DNA from: Puccinia triticina
Lineage: Eukaryota; Basidiomycota; Pucciniomycetes; Pucciniales; Pucciniaceae
DNA: 64,000 nucleotides
Direction of reading: 5' to 3'
Assembly: GCF_026914185.1 (NCBI RefSeq)
Contig: NC_070566.1
Span: 248,001-312,000, forward strand
Position 1 is the first letter of the stretch. Each line of letters begins with the position of its first letter. The notes under the pieces were generated by a model. The model was not told the origin of the DNA, made no database searches, and was given only the letters and a program-made list of their open reading frames with translations. Both the position numbers and the translations under genes were made by a program. This document shows positions 12,174-25,034 of this stretch, piece after piece.

Positions 12174-13905
12174 ATTAAAAACAAAACAAGAATTGGACAG
12201 ATCCATTAACAACCTATCTCAACCCAAATCACAAAACAAAGAATTTCTTCTCTTATTTTACTTACTCAAGAAGCTCATTTTTCAACCAACTCTCAAGATT
12301 CCACTGGATCACTTTGGAAAACTTCAGGCCGCATTCAACCACCCAAGGCTCCTTGTTGGAATTGGTTAACAATTTCTCATTTTTCTCTTTTTCTTTTCTA
12401 AAATTATCAAAACTGGATATCAGCTCTAAATTCTCAAATTCTTGGGGCTTAAATCTTTCAAGTTGGGGGAGGAGCCCCCATTCTTTCACGACTTACTCTT
12501 TCATGAACTTCCTCCTTCCTTCACTCTCAATACTACTTTCCCTCAAAATTTCACAAAAATCTCTACCTCCTAGGCATGAGACTAAACTGTCCAAACAAGC
12601 AAAAAGACCATCATATCAGTCATTTTTTTAAGTTGGGGGAGGAACTCACTCCTGTTATTTAGTCATTCTTTTCCCACCTTCCTCCCTCCACTCTTCTTTC
12701 CTTAACTTTTTTCTATTCTCCACCTCTCTTTTCCAATCACAAATTCCAACTTAAATTCACTCCTTCAGAACTCACTCTTTTTTTTACTCCCTTTTTTTTC
12801 TTGACCCAACTCTCAACTCACTTTCTTCAAGGTTGAGGACAACCTGCTAAGTTGGGGGAGGGGGCTTTCAATTCCGTCTTGGATTCCTTTTTTTTTTTTT
12901 CGGCAAGAGGTCACTTTACAACGGTTAGATCAATACTATCTACTACAACTATGTGTTTGACTCGAGCTGGATGGACTGCTCGGCGTCAGTCGGATCGATC
13001 ACAAAAGTGCTGGTCACTATCCGGGCGCTGGTCAGTATCTGGGCATTGGCAGCGAGCACGACGGGCCCGCAAATCAGCGGATCGTTTGAAGGGATCAAGC
13101 CAATCAGTACCCAGGAGCGGATATCTGGATCAACCAGGACCCAACATGGTCGGATAGAAATTAATAAACTTACTTTGTTCACCTGATTGACGGCGGATCC
13201 GGATCAACCAGCATCCAAAGCTTGTGTGGACACGACGGCCTCTCGAATCCGCCAATTGTTTGAAGGCGTCAAGCCGGGCTTCAGTTCAACAGAGCCACAA
13301 TGAGGTTATGCACTGGCGCGGTATAGACTGGGCGGCAGCGGCCGGTAATGGAATACGAAAACTATAAGCTAGTCGGAAAGAAAAATGCGGGAAGAGCCCC
13401 CAACGTCGAGGCTCTATTACGGATTGCTGTCATCACAAGGGTAGTATAGTATGGGTGGGATGATGAGCAAGTGAGGAGAGGCACTGGGAAGAGGCCTCTT
13501 TTATACCTTCTCAGTCCCTCAGAGGACCACTCACTTAGACCCCAAACGCGAAACAAAGACTCCTATTCACCCTGACAGCTAGACCCACGGACAACGGCAT
13601 CGAACAAGGGTCGACTTCAGATCGGGCCGAATTGAATAATAGCAAAAGCACACGCCGTCCAGCTCAAACGACGGCCTTGGTGGCAGCGAGGCACGATCTG
13701 ACAGCTGCTGTTTACATCAATCAGTCCAAGTAAATAGTGGCACCGGGATCAGACGAGCCGTTTGACAGGTCCAACAGGTGGCATACTGAAGCTGCAGATC
13801 AAGGATTCAAGCCAGGTTTGGGTCGATTGAGGTCGGCAAGATCGGAATTAGTTGGAAGTTGAACATATATCCATACCCCCCCCCCCCCCCCCCCTATGGG
13901 GTAAG
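12174..13905 (+). other. E1 non-coding tail with reiterated polypurine tracts
   Basis: No gene recognised. AAGTTGGGGGAGG-type tracts recur at about 12461, 12632 and 12851, each like the real pre-LTR tract at 33083. Pyrimidine-rich stretches lie between them. A run of about 18 C residues is at 13876-13894, just before the G1 insertion. Confidence 0.6.
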
Positions 13906-14353
13906 TGTGAGGATCAGGCTACTACCAATTCACTATTTATTGGCTATGAAGTTTAATCCAAGAGGACAACTCGCCAATGCTTGGATAGTAACTAGATGTA
14001 AGGTTCTAAGCAATGTGCAAATAGAAACCTTCTAAGGATAACTCAGATCGTTTGTTCTTGATTTTGTTGATAATGATAATTTAGATTTCTGAGGAAATGA
14101 TGATAAAGAATATTCCAATGGAGAAAGAGAGGAAAGAAAGAACAACCGGATTCAAAGAGAAAAAGATAAAGACAAAGTTTGCGGAAGCATACGATGACGA
14201 CATGAATGTTAATGAAAAGACGTCATGAATCATGCGCGATGTTATCTGATTACAAAAGCCAAGGAGATCCAACGCCGATCATCCTGTTAGTCAGCTTTAA
14301 CGGATAACAAGTAAAGAACGTGTTAATACATAATCAACAAGATATTCGTTACA
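13906..14353 (-). repeat. 3' LTR of G1 (element orientation)
   Basis: 448 bp, equal in length to 32018-32465. Almost all differences from the other copy are CpG transitions. Confidence 0.92.
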
Positions 14354-15302
14354 AAATAAGCCTTGCCTACTACTCCTTATTAACATTTACCTTACTCTTC
14401 TTGTTATTCCTTTTCTTCTTTATCTCCGACAAACTTTGAAATTCGTCCAGAAATTTATTAGCAGCCACTGGAATGTGATTCTGAGACACCCAAGTGTCTT
14501 CCCCCGGCGTTGAATTGTGCCATGCAATTAAATAATCCAGCTTACCCTTAGAAACAATCCTGACATCGAGAACGGCCTTAATCCTAGTCCAGTCTACAAC
14601 TTGTTCATCAGTGTAATACTTTTCCTTAATACCCAAATTTGACAACCGACCTGGAACGCTTGAGGGAGTCACATAACGAGTCAGCAAGGAAACGTTAAAT
14701 ACAGGATGAAGTTTAGGATAATCAGCGGCTAAATCTAATTCCACTGCGTTCGGGCCTACCATATTAATAACTTTGAATGGTCCGATGTATCTGTAGTCTA
14801 ACTTTGAGTTAACACGACGTGATTGAATGAACTTTTGCAACAACAAAACCTGCTCGCCTTCCTGGTACACCGGAGCCTCTTGCTTACCTTTATTATAGTA
14901 TTCTGCTTGTTTAATCCGCGCTTGTCGCAGACATTCAGTCGCAGTTTCCTGGGTCACTTGCAAGTCAGCTATGAAGTCATCTAAACTCTTGCGGCCCGTG
15001 TTCTCAGTCATAATATTAAATCAGGGGTGAAAACCATAAGAAAAGAAGAAAGGTGAAATTTTCAGACTTGCTGAATCCGTATTATTTATGGAGAATTCCG
15101 CCATGTCCAGGAATTTGTCCCAATTATCTTGAGAGTATGAACAAAAATGGTGTAAATAATCTTCGACCACTTGATTCATTTGCTTGGTTTGCCCATCTGT
15201 CTGTGGGTGATAAGCCGTGGAAAGAGCCGACCTGACACTTAGAGATTTCATCAGCTCTCTCCAGAAATCGCTAACAAAGGCAGAACCCCTGTCAGACACA
15301 AT

Positions 15303-15483
15303 TATGGTGTTCAAAGTTGGTTTGCATAATTTTATGCATGCATAAATCATAAAATCATAAAATCTTTTTTGCAGGGGATATGACTGTCTGATTATGTGAT
15401 ACAAAATTTCCTCACCAAAATATTTTTATGATTTTATGATTTATGCATGCATAAAATTATGCAAACCAACTTTGAACACCATA
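15303..15483. mobile_element. foldback MITE in G1 integrase
   Basis: 181 bp with long near-perfect inverted ends starting TATGGTGTTCAAAGTTGG (arms of at least 50 bp, including TTATGCATGCATAA). The flanking duplication is AAT (15300-15302 and 15484-15486). This is supported by the host frame: integrase reads ...DKI on one side and IVSDRG on the other with one ATT codon doubled. A 3-bp duplication suggests a PIF/Harbinger-like origin, though AAT is not the usual TWA. Confidence 0.8.
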
Positions 15484-16317
15484 AATCTTGTCTGGAAGAC
15501 CGTGCAAACGGAAAACATGCTTCTTAAATAATGAAGCCAAAACCGCCGAAGAAGAAGCCTCCTTGCACGGTATAAAATGCGTCAGCTTGCTAAGCAAATC
15601 AATCACAACTAAGATAGAGTCAAATCCCCCAGACAGAGGTAACTTTACAATCATATCCATCCCAATCACGCTCCAGGGTTTAGGAGTCGCGACAATGGAA
15701 ACTAACTTGCCGTCCGGGGCCCTTCGCCTGGCCTTCACACGCTGACAAGAATCGCAACTATTGACATACTGGATAACCGATGACCTCACCCCCGGCCAGG
15801 AAAACGTCCTGGTCAAGGTTGACAACGTTTTGGCGATGCCCGGATGGCCCATAGCGGGCGTATCATGATACATCACTAAAATCCTGCCTTGCAAGGAGAT
15901 TGGCACGCAAACTCTGCTGTTGTGCCAATAAACACCGTCAGTCAACAAGACATGTCTGTTAGTCAATTCCTTGGGAGTATAGAATGGAGAAAAATAAGAC
16001 AACAGCGCCTGAGTTGGCCGCTGGAAGAATAAATCATGAGAGGTTAAGGGGGAGCCAGCCATTCCGTCACTGATTGCACTGCACGAAACCATACGTTTAG
16101 TAATCAAATTCGCGTCTCCACTTACAATCCTCCCCTCGCAGTAGTCATTGCGACGGCTAGGCCCATCCGCTGGATTTTTAGAACCATTAATGTGATAGAT
16201 CAGCCTATTAAAATTATCCAAAAATAAAGCCCAGCGAGCCTGCTTCGGTGACAAGTACTTAGCAGTTTTAAAGTATAAGAGGTTCGAGTGGTCTGAGTAC
16301 ATGGTAACGGGTTTAAC

Positions 16318-18862
16318 TAAGGTTCCGATCCGGACCCCGATGATCCGGTGATACCCGACCGGATACCGGGTCGGGTCGGGTCACGGGATGGGTCCAGAGA
16401 TACCCGGTATCCGGTCGGGTATTTCTGTATACTTAGGAGAGGGGCAGAGGAGAGACATTGTTCGCCTTCAATCCTCTGCTGCAACATGGCAGCGGAACCT
16501 CTCAAAAGAGAGGACTTTCTGACTACTTTGTTTGCAAAGACAACTGATATATGAAAGAAAAAAAGCTACAAAGTTGGTAATTTGATGGTATTGACATTGA
16601 TGATGGCTTCAGCTAGCCAGTCTTTTAGACAGATCAGGGACTCAAGAGTTTCGACTTTCATCCGATTTCGTGTATAGTCCTGGATGTATCGACCGGCAGA
16701 GAAAGCTCTCTCGGTTGGAGCACTGGATGCAGGTACCGAGAGGTATGTTCGAGCCATTGTCGCAAGGGTTGGAAACTGTTTGGAGTGCGTTTTCCAGAAG
16801 ACTAGAGGATCGCAAGATTCCTCTTTGCATTCAGAGCTCAGATAGTAATCGACCTCTTCATCCAGCGACGACATCTTTCGTTTCTTTTTTTTGAAAAGGC
16901 TAGACTTCAATGTGTTCTTAGGCGCTGTTTCGGAAGGTTCGTCTGTTATGTGGTCTTTGTTGTATCTGTTATTCATGTACTTCTTGGCTTCACTCCGAAA
17001 GTCGTTGATAATTGATTTCCTGCTGCGAGTCATCATTGCAAGGACTTCTGGAGAAAGGATGTCCATCTTGATGCGTGGGTCAAGCAAAGTTGAGCATAGA
17101 TAAACAGGTTTGTTGATTGCTGAATTGAAATATCCCTTCAGCTTGTCGAGCATATCTTGTGCGGCCGGAATCAGTCCCTGAGCGCCATATTTCTTAGAAG
17201 CCTATACGTTAGGAAAAGTTTGACAAGTACAATGATTATTAATACTGATACAAGCTTAGACGAGATTGAAAAGAGTCGTACCTCTGTAAGCTTTTCCATA
17301 AAACAAATGTATACCGGTGCTGCAAGGACCAAAGTCGGAGTTTTTTCGGGCGAGATTGTATCTGTTGCTTCTTCAAGAGGCTCCAAGAAATTACAGAGTA
17401 GCTTGACTTTATCCCATTCCCCTGGTGTAAGGTCGTACTTCTCACTCAAGTTGTGGGCTTCGCAAAATTCCGCAATACAAGCTCGAAGACTATATGCCCT
17501 CCTGAGCATGTGAAACTTCGAATTCCATCGGGTCGCTACATCATCAATCATCAATAATTTTTTCCCCATCAAGCGAATAGTGATTTCTAAGAATGCAGCT
17601 TTTTTTTGAGGGGAGCGCTTTAAGAAGGTTGTGAGGCTGCTGATTCGAGAAACAACGCTTTTGAATTCTATCGGATCTGCCACTGGTTCATCATTGAGGA
17701 TGCTTGATAGTCCCTGCGGAACTTCGGGTGGTGGTGGCGGTGGTTGGGAGAGAGATTTTATTCCTGCTTGCGCGGCGAGGTTGATCACATGCGCCATACA
17801 ACCAAGCATACAATTTTGACTATTGAACTGAATTTGAGTCGATATATAGGAGCTCATTGTGCTGTTGTTTGTCGCATTGTCGGCTGTGATACAGAATACC
17901 TTATTGGTAATGTCAAAAGACTTCAGCACCTCTATTAAGTGCTTTCCTAGATTAACTCCAGCGTGAGTTCCATCAACAATCCAAGCAGCTAAGACAATCG
18001 ACCGAAGAGAAAAATTCTTGTCAATCCAGTGTGCTGTTACTCCTAGGATTGATTGGTTGCTAGGGACGTCCAGGTGTCGCAGGTTAGGCTGATTTGGGAC
18101 TTGATTCCGCGGAGCTGTTCGCAGAGGACTTGTTGTCCCTGTTGAAAGGTTAGCTGAATGAACGAAGCCAATGTGTCTGCAGTACAAATAAGATTTTTTG
18201 TTTCTGGGTTGCAGAGTCGAAGGAGCTCGCGAAATTCCTTGTCTTCGATAACAATATAAGGAATGTTACAGTTGATGAAAAAGCGGGCAACTGTGGCAGT
18301 CAAGGAGTCGCGGTTGAGTTTTGTTGGTAATTTCCCTTTTTTCAAGAACTTCGTGATTGCACCGGTATCCGATTTTCCTTTGTGTATTTTATGGCAGCGG
18401 TCCAAGTGATTGATCATACTTTTGGTTGATCCCTTCCCGTCGACGGCAAGCTTTTTAAGGCATAAGTCTCTACCTCCGGGGGTCTTGTTGACCTGGCACA
18501 CGTTGAAAGACGCATCGTTCGTGGTAGTCGTCTTGAAATATTGCCAAACCCAGCTTTTCTTGCCGGAAGCTTTGGGTTCAGCATCAACTGGCCGCGTTGT
18601 TGGTTCGTCTTCCGAGGCTGAATCGATCTCAATGGGTGCAGAGTCACTAGCGGCGCGTTTGGGGGCCATTTCTGGGTCGTGGAAGCAATGGTCAAGCGTT
18701 AATTCACGCAGAAGAGCTCAGATTCCCACCAAACACACCTCAGAGCCTCGAAATCACAATTTTTGGGGATATCCGCCGGGTACCCGGTGTCGGGTCCGGA
18801 TACGCCGGGTTCGGATCTCGGGAAGGCAATACCCGAACCCGGGGCACCGGATCGGAACCTTA
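16318..18862 (-). mobile_element. hAT DNA transposon H2
   Basis: 2545 bp with perfect 16-bp inverted ends TAAGGTTCCGATCCGG and an exact 8-bp duplication GGTTTAAC at 16310-16317 and 18863-18870. Subterminal regions at both ends carry clustered CCGGATACC and CGGGTACCC-like units. It inserted in the RNase H part of G1. Confidence 0.96.
16566..18669 (-). CDS. hAT transposase of H2 (BED finger to dimerisation domain), probable frameshift
   Basis: ATG at 18669. The N-terminal part has a BED-type finger (WQYFKT, then C..., then INHLDRCHKIH). The core follows with SLTCDTWTS, ITADNATNN, GCMAHVINLAAQ and DDVATRWNSKF. The C-terminus is the hAT dimerisation domain (YLSVPASSAPTERAFSAGR...LICLKDWL), stop at 16566. 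An intron joins EKLTE to ASKKYGAQGL (GTACGA...GTATAG, about 17280-17205). The first two frames overlap at 18043-18187 and must switch near 18055 (TSLATNQS against SNQSILG) with no intron visible, so a 1-nt frameshift or sequencing error is likely. Otherwise it would be a full-length enzyme. Confidence 0.85.
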
Positions 18863-21463
18863 GGTTTAACCGTTCCCATCAACCAGGCACGCCATTCCTG
18901 GCAAGCCAAGACAATTGCCAATAATTCCAAGTCAAAGATCTTCCACAAGCGCTCCCTGTCCGACAACTTCCGAGAATAGTAGCTGACAGGGAGATAATCA
19001 CCCTTGAGATTAGGCTGACTGAGGACCGCCGCAATTGCGTATCCGGAGCTATCCACGTGAACCACCCTGTCTTTATCAAAATCAAAATGAAGCAGTAAAG
19101 GCTCTTTTATAAAGAGAGATTTTAGCGCTTCAAAGGCAACCACGGCACTTTTGGAATTGAGCAAGGTTGAATCGCTGTACTTATCCTGAGTTAAAGTAGT
19201 CAAAGGACCCGCCACCAAAGAGAACCTTGGCATGAAGTGCCTATAAAAATTCGTAAATCTCAGGAATTTCCTAAGACCTCGAACCGTCGTCGGCAAAGGC
19301 CAGTCATTTATAGTATTAAGCTTACAATTATTCATCTTCAACCCCTGGTCAGTAATATCAAAACCCAGGAAGGTTACTTGCGAACAAAAGAACTCACACT
19401 TCCGCAAAGAAGCCTTCAAAGAAAACTCCTGCAGCTTCCGCAAGATTTGTCGCAAGTCCAACAAATTCTGATCCTTTGTCTTTGAATAAATAAGAATATC
19501 ATCAATATACACAAAACAACAGACATCCAGATACTCCTGCAACATGTGCTGAATGAAACGCTGAAACGTTGCGGGAGCATTAGCCAAACCAAACGGCATG
19601 ACTTGATATTCATACAACCCCCATGGGGTTCTAAAGGCTGTTTTCCATTTGTGTCCCTCCGCCACTCTCAGTAGGTTAAAAGCCGCCTTGAGATCGATCT
19701 TTGAAAGAAACTTACACCCTTGTAGATTTTTGAGGAGGTGAGCAATAACCGGCAAAGGATAAGAATCCCGGACCGTCATGTTGTTGAGGATTTGATAATC
19801 TACACACGGTCAATTGGCTTTACCCTCCACCTTTACGTAAAAGATGGGCGCCGCCGCCGACAAAGAAGACAATCTAATGAAACCCTTGGCCAAATTCTCG
19901 TCAACGTAAGTCTTTAACTTGTCTCTTTCCGATTTGCTCAAATTATACATCTTACCAAACGGAGGGATTGCTCCCTCCTTCAGATTAACCTTACAATCAA
20001 ACTGCCCTCGGTGTGGAGGCAAGCGTGCCAAACTCTCTGTGACAAAAACATTGGCAAACTCGTGGGTAAGCAACTTAGCTTCATTACATGAGGAATCACA
20101 AATCTCTTGCACGCTATCATACATTACAACATCACTGTCAGACCCTCCAACAAACGTGCCTGAATCTGTTAACCAGGAATTTCCTAATATAACATTAGCA
20201 GAGGCTAGAGTAGTTAAATAAAGAGTCACTTGAGAAGAAAGAAAAGAACCGCAAACGGCGGGGATCAAAATATTCCCTTTTGCATAAGATACTATCTCGC
20301 CGGAGGTCGCCGCCGATCCGTCGAAGGATTTACATTGAACCTTGATTGGCATATCAAATGTTTTTAATTTCGATTCCTTAGCAAAGTTAATGTCAATAAA
20401 AGAAGCCGAAGCACCAGAATCAACCAAAACATAAACATCAGTTTTACTATTATCACGAGTTAGTAAAGACCCATTAAAGAAGGGGCGGTTATCTGCCCGA
20501 GCGGCTTTCTTAACGAAATGAGTCTGCTTACAGTCCGTTGCACTCATCTTTTGCGACATACAGGAGTTGAAGAAAACTTCCCCCGCCAACATATCATCCA
20601 TATTGATAACATCAGCCGATAAGGCGGGGTTGTCCAGCTTCTCCCGACTAGAATTGTCGGAAGATTGCTTCTTGAATGGCAATCCATCCACCTCCGCCAA
20701 AGACTGCCTCTTCTTCCCTTTATCAGGGTGCTCGACCGGAGTAGATGAGCGAGAGTCGTCCACCTGAGCCCGCTGCTTCTCGCAGCGATAACCCGACTGC
20801 AGTCGACAAGAGAGATTTTCTGGGGCCCACTTAGAATAGCTTTGCCTTCCCGATTTCTTCTTTCGAACCAAACCTCCCCAGTCTTTCCACAACTGTAGCA
20901 TATCCGACATATCCATTTTCATTTCCGACCCCAACGTACAACCCCGTTTTTGATAATGAGCATCGTCGAAGGCGCCACCGCAACGGATACAGACGTTTTG
21001 ATCAACACATTCTTGTCGGAAGTCGGCATAAGAGAAATTTGCATCCTTCATCGCGGCGGCCACCTCATCCAAGTCCATAGCATCTCCATCAGGAACTTTA
21101 GGCGGCGGATGATGAGCCGGAGTCGGAAGTCGGTGAGGAGGATTAGCAGCTCGAGATGGGTTGAACTTAGGGTCAAGAATCTTGGTCACCCCGGCCAAAT
21201 TCCTGGAAACCAAAACCGCTATTTCTTGTTTTTCACTCAAATCCACTACATCGTTCCAAGGACCTCTGATGAGCGCCAGCTTGACAAGATTGTTGTCGAT
21301 CGCTTTATCATACGCTTTACATTTCGATCAATCATCCAGGACCAAAGGCCTCAAAAGGGAGTTGAATAAGATGTTAAACTCTTTGATTGATTTGTTGCCT
21401 TGACGAGCCGAATAAAACGCCGCCTCCGCTTCCTCCAACTCATGGTGGTTAGCAAATGTGCGC

Positions 21464-22210
21464 TGTGGTGAGCCTAATCAAAACCTTATTACATCACTCA
21501 GACACTCACCAGGAAGGAATCACCGCCAAACGCCCACAGACACTTCATAATAGCCTAGAACCATCTCTACAAGGCGCCTCAACTTCTCAGTATTCACTTT
21601 CATGGATGGCCCTCCACAATGGGTAATAAAATATGTACAAAATCAGGTCAAAGTGGGAGAAAGTCCACCATCAAACAGAGCCAGACTATTAGGAAGGACC
21701 CTGAGTGTTCACTAGAATTAACTCCTCTATATTCCAGCAAGGCGTAACTCTTTCTCAGATGCATGGCGGCTGATGCGCCATGGTTATTGTTTTCCTCTTA
21801 TGTCATCCCAAGCCATGTAGTAGATGCCTTGTTGGTTTGTTGCCTTGTCACCTTGTTGGAGGCTTTTTGTACCCTGTTCCCATCTTTCTCTTCGTCTCAG
21901 AACCACCTGTTGTCCCCTCACTATAAATGTAGAGCCTTTTGGCCCATTCTGTTTGTCCCCCATCAGATTGTCACTTTGCATCCCTGGTCACAGAATAAGA
22001 ATTACATAGCCTATTTTACCACATATTTTACAGTATATTTTCCCCCTTGACTTCGTCTAGAAAGCACTATTCTCAATACTTCATCAGCCACACTTTTCTT
22101 CAAGAGTCCATACTCTTATTCTTGTCCCATATTACTCTCCCAACCTGAGAGGCAGCTTTTCACGCACTCATCCCTCTCTAAGCTCTATTCCCCCAAAGAG
22201 TAGTTCCACA
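21464..22210 (+). repeat. 5' LTR of G2
   Basis: 747 bp with TATAAAT near 21922, a possible core promoter. It is followed by AG and then TGGTGTCCCAACAGTGG, which begins with the TGG expected of a tRNA primer site. Confidence 0.93.
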
Positions 22211-22487
22211 AGTGGTGTCCCAACAGTGGCCTGAAGATCTTTAGATTTATAGTCTCGTCATTTCTAGGCTAAATAATTACATTAGTTAAAAATTACTCTA
22301 AAAATTCTATTGATCTTAGTAGAAAAATTACTCTTACTCTTAGTTTAAAATCTTTTCAAACAAAATTCCGACCTAGAATTCTTCTGAAATACCTTTAAAC
22401 TCGACGCACCCAAGTCTTTCTACCTTAAATAACTATATCATCAACTTAGTAGACTCTAGAAACTTAACCGTAGAAATACCGCAAGAA

Positions 22488-25034
22488 ATGCCTAACGCCG
22501 GCAGACGAAGCTCTTTCTCCGGACCGTACCCTAGGTTCCATTTATCTAATATGGAAATTCCGCCGTTTGGAGGAAATACTAGACAAGCAAATGTTGGATT
22601 AGCGCCTGCGCCGATGGACGTTGGATCGTCGGTTCCGCCGGGGAACGCTGGATTGTCAGTTACGCCGAGGAACGTCGGAGCTATGCCAATAGTGAATAGC
22701 GGGCTTACATTTTCATCAAATCAAGCGCCCTCAGTGCCATTTAATCCTGGACCAATGAGAAATACTAGCCCTTCGACCACAGGAAGCGCAGCGTTGGATC
22801 CACTCCTAGGAAATAACTTTTTAAACAGTCAATACCGCCCTGCGCCGCAATACGTAAACCAGACTCGCCAATCAGGCGCAGCAGCTCAAATTACGCCACA
22901 TTTCTTACAAACTAGCATTCAGCTCCCCGCCTATAACCAAGAACCATTTGGAAGGAAACCAGTTAAAATCAAAGCTGGCGCCAAAGGACTTATCTTTGAT
23001 GGTACAAACATGGACATTGGAGATTTTATTAAGCGCCTGGAATATGCGGCTAGATTGGATGGCGCCCAAGGATCTGATATTGCTCTACAAATTATATTCT
23101 TCTTGGAAGGGGAATCTTTAATCAAAGAAGTACAGGAAATGGCAGAGCGGGAAAGACACGACTGGGAAAAACTCAAGCTTAAATTAGTTCAACGTTGGGG
23201 AAAAATGCTTCCGCTTCTGCAGTACACAAGGAATGATTTGGACAAACTTATTTCAACCACGATGGCGAAGGGAATCAAAACCCAGAAGGAGTTCCAGGAT
23301 TTCAGTATCCAGCTAGAAAACTTAGTAGCCTACTTAGTACGCTGTCGACACATGGTTAGCGCGGAAGAAATCAGGCACTCGGTTCTAAATTGCTTATCTT
23401 TTCCTATCCGGATCGCCGTAAACCGCGAACTCATAAGAGATAACCACATGGAAATGGCCTTGGATGGATCTCACATTCTTCCGCCGTATAACACTATCTT
23501 GGACTATATTAATAGAGAACTTAGGACTATGGCTATTTTAAACGACGAAAACATTCAGAAAGAAATTCAAACAATTCAGCCACCGGCGCAGAAAGCTCAA
23601 CCAAAAGATAATGCTATGGATCAACTTACTAAAAGCCTCTCTAGCTGGAATGTACAAAAGCAGCCGTCTCCATTTGTGTTGTCAAGTCACGTTCCTTATA
23701 AACCCGCCCAACTAGACCGGTCCCCATCTAGCTATAAATGTAATTACTGTCACATGATTGGACATACCATCCACAGGTGCAATCAAGTTAACTTGGACGA
23801 AATCAACGGATTAGTAAAGAAGGAAGGAACCAATGTTATTTTACCAGACGGAACTCAAATACCTTATGATAGAACCAGGCCTTTTAAAACCGTAGTTGAC
23901 ACTTATCACCAAAGCAGAGCACAAACAGCGGGAGTTATCAATCTACCGCCAGGAACGCATACGGGAAAAAAGGAAGATAGCGCACCAGAAGTCCAGACCT
24001 CTTTTGGAAAGCTTGAGGAGGTTGAATATGCGGAGGAAGACACTTTTGACTGCGACATTGGAAAGAGAACCAGAAGTGGTGCAGAATATCCTGAAGGGTC
24101 AGACAATTCGAAAGCAAAAAAAGTCAGAAACACAAAGGAAGAGCTCATGGACGTCGACGACGAGAGGATCTTGGAGATTGCTCGACAGGATGATTATGAC
24201 CCAGTTCCTCTTCCTGCATCTTCAAGAAAAGAAAACCCTGCACCGAAGAAGGTTAAAATCCTCACGCCTCAGGACTCTACCAGCGCGCCAACAAAGGAGA
24301 AACCTGCCCGCAAAACCTATGTGGAAAGACCATTAGCTACACAGTTCCCCGACACGGAAGAGAAGTTGGTCTCACAAATGTTAAATGAGAAAATTCAACT
24401 CACCATTGGAGAAGTTTTTGCCATATCTAACGGCGCCGTGGATGCATTCAAAAAGAAGATTAGTCCTAAAAGAGTTCCTATAGATCAACCTAAGACAACC
24501 AACGCTGTCGACGTCAACTCTGAAGACGAAGAGGAGGAAGCGCAAGATAGCGGTCCAGCGCATTACGCTTGCCCCTTAGGATATGTTGCTGTCACCATTA
24601 ATGGGAAGCAAATTCAGGCGCTCTTAGACAACGGTTCTCAAGTTAATCTTTTACCTAGGGATCTAGCGGGGAAAATGGGGCTTATAATTACTCAAAAACC
24701 TATGAAACTGCGCGGTATTGGCGGACACAAGAGTGACATTCTGGGAATTGCGGAAAATGTACCGGTTAAAGTAGGAAATATTACGAAAGAAGTGCATTTC
24801 TGGGTCTCTTCTGCGGCGGTACAGCCTATACTAGGAAAACCATGGTTGATAGACGTCTCAGCTACTATTCAATTCAAGGACAGCGGTGTGGAATCCCTCT
24901 CAATAAATAAAAATGGTCAGACTTACCTGGTTCCAATTTTAAACCCATCAAACCAAAAATACGAGACCACTTTTCCTGTCAATTCCGCCACAACTTCGAG
25001 TCATTTTTTAGCTTCTGGCACCTTCCAGAAGTAG
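22488..25034 (+). CDS. gag-protease polyprotein of G2
   Basis: 848 residues from ATG 22488. Residues 1-150 are P/N/S rich. A Ty3 Gag capsid block lies at about 165-300 (FIKRLEYAARLDG, KLKLVQRWGKML). A CCHC zinc knuckle CNYCHMIGHTIHRC is at about 419-432. The aspartic protease is at about 690-800 with ALLDNGSQVNLL, where DNG replaces the common DSG/DTG, and ILGKPWL as the flap-side block. It forms the particle, binds RNA and cleaves the polyprotein. The TAG stop at 25032 lies in the loop of a frameshift hairpin. Intact. Confidence 0.93.
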   Translation: MPNAGRRSSFSGPYPRFHLSNMEIPPFGGNTRQANVGLAPAPMDVGSSVPPGNAGLSVTPRNVGAMPIVNSGLTFSSNQAPSVPFNPGPMRNTSPSTTGSAALDPLLGNNFLNSQYRPAPQYVNQTRQSGAAAQITPHFLQTSIQLPAYNQEPFGRKPVKIKAGAKGLIFDGTNMDIGDFIKRLEYAARLDGAQGSDIALQIIFFLEGESLIKEVQEMAERERHDWEKLKLKLVQRWGKMLPLLQYTRNDLDKLISTTMAKGIKTQKEFQDFSIQLENLVAYLVRCRHMVSAEEIRHSVLNCLSFPIRIAVNRELIRDNHMEMALDGSHILPPYNTILDYINRELRTMAILNDENIQKEIQTIQPPAQKAQPKDNAMDQLTKSLSSWNVQKQPSPFVLSSHVPYKPAQLDRSPSSYKCNYCHMIGHTIHRCNQVNLDEINGLVKKEGTNVILPDGTQIPYDRTRPFKTVVDTYHQSRAQTAGVINLPPGTHTGKKEDSAPEVQTSFGKLEEVEYAEEDTFDCDIGKRTRSGAEYPEGSDNSKAKKVRNTKEELMDVDDERILEIARQDDYDPVPLPASSRKENPAPKKVKILTPQDSTSAPTKEKPARKTYVERPLATQFPDTEEKLVSQMLNEKIQLTIGEVFAISNGAVDAFKKKISPKRVPIDQPKTTNAVDVNSEDEEEEAQDSGPAHYACPLGYVAVTINGKQIQALLDNGSQVNLLPRDLAGKMGLIITQKPMKLRGIGGHKSDILGIAENVPVKVGNITKEVHFWVSSAAVQPILGKPWLIDVSATIQFKDSGVESLSINKNGQTYLVPILNPSNQKYETTFPVNSATTSSHFLASGTFQK

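Noticed and set aside
13876..13894. Poly-C run as a telomere or functional repeat
   Set aside because: A plain homopolymer next to an insertion; it may also be a sequencing artefact.
21763..22050. 95-codon ORF duplicated at 30524-30811 as a small gene family
   Set aside because: Both lie at the same place in the two G2 LTRs.
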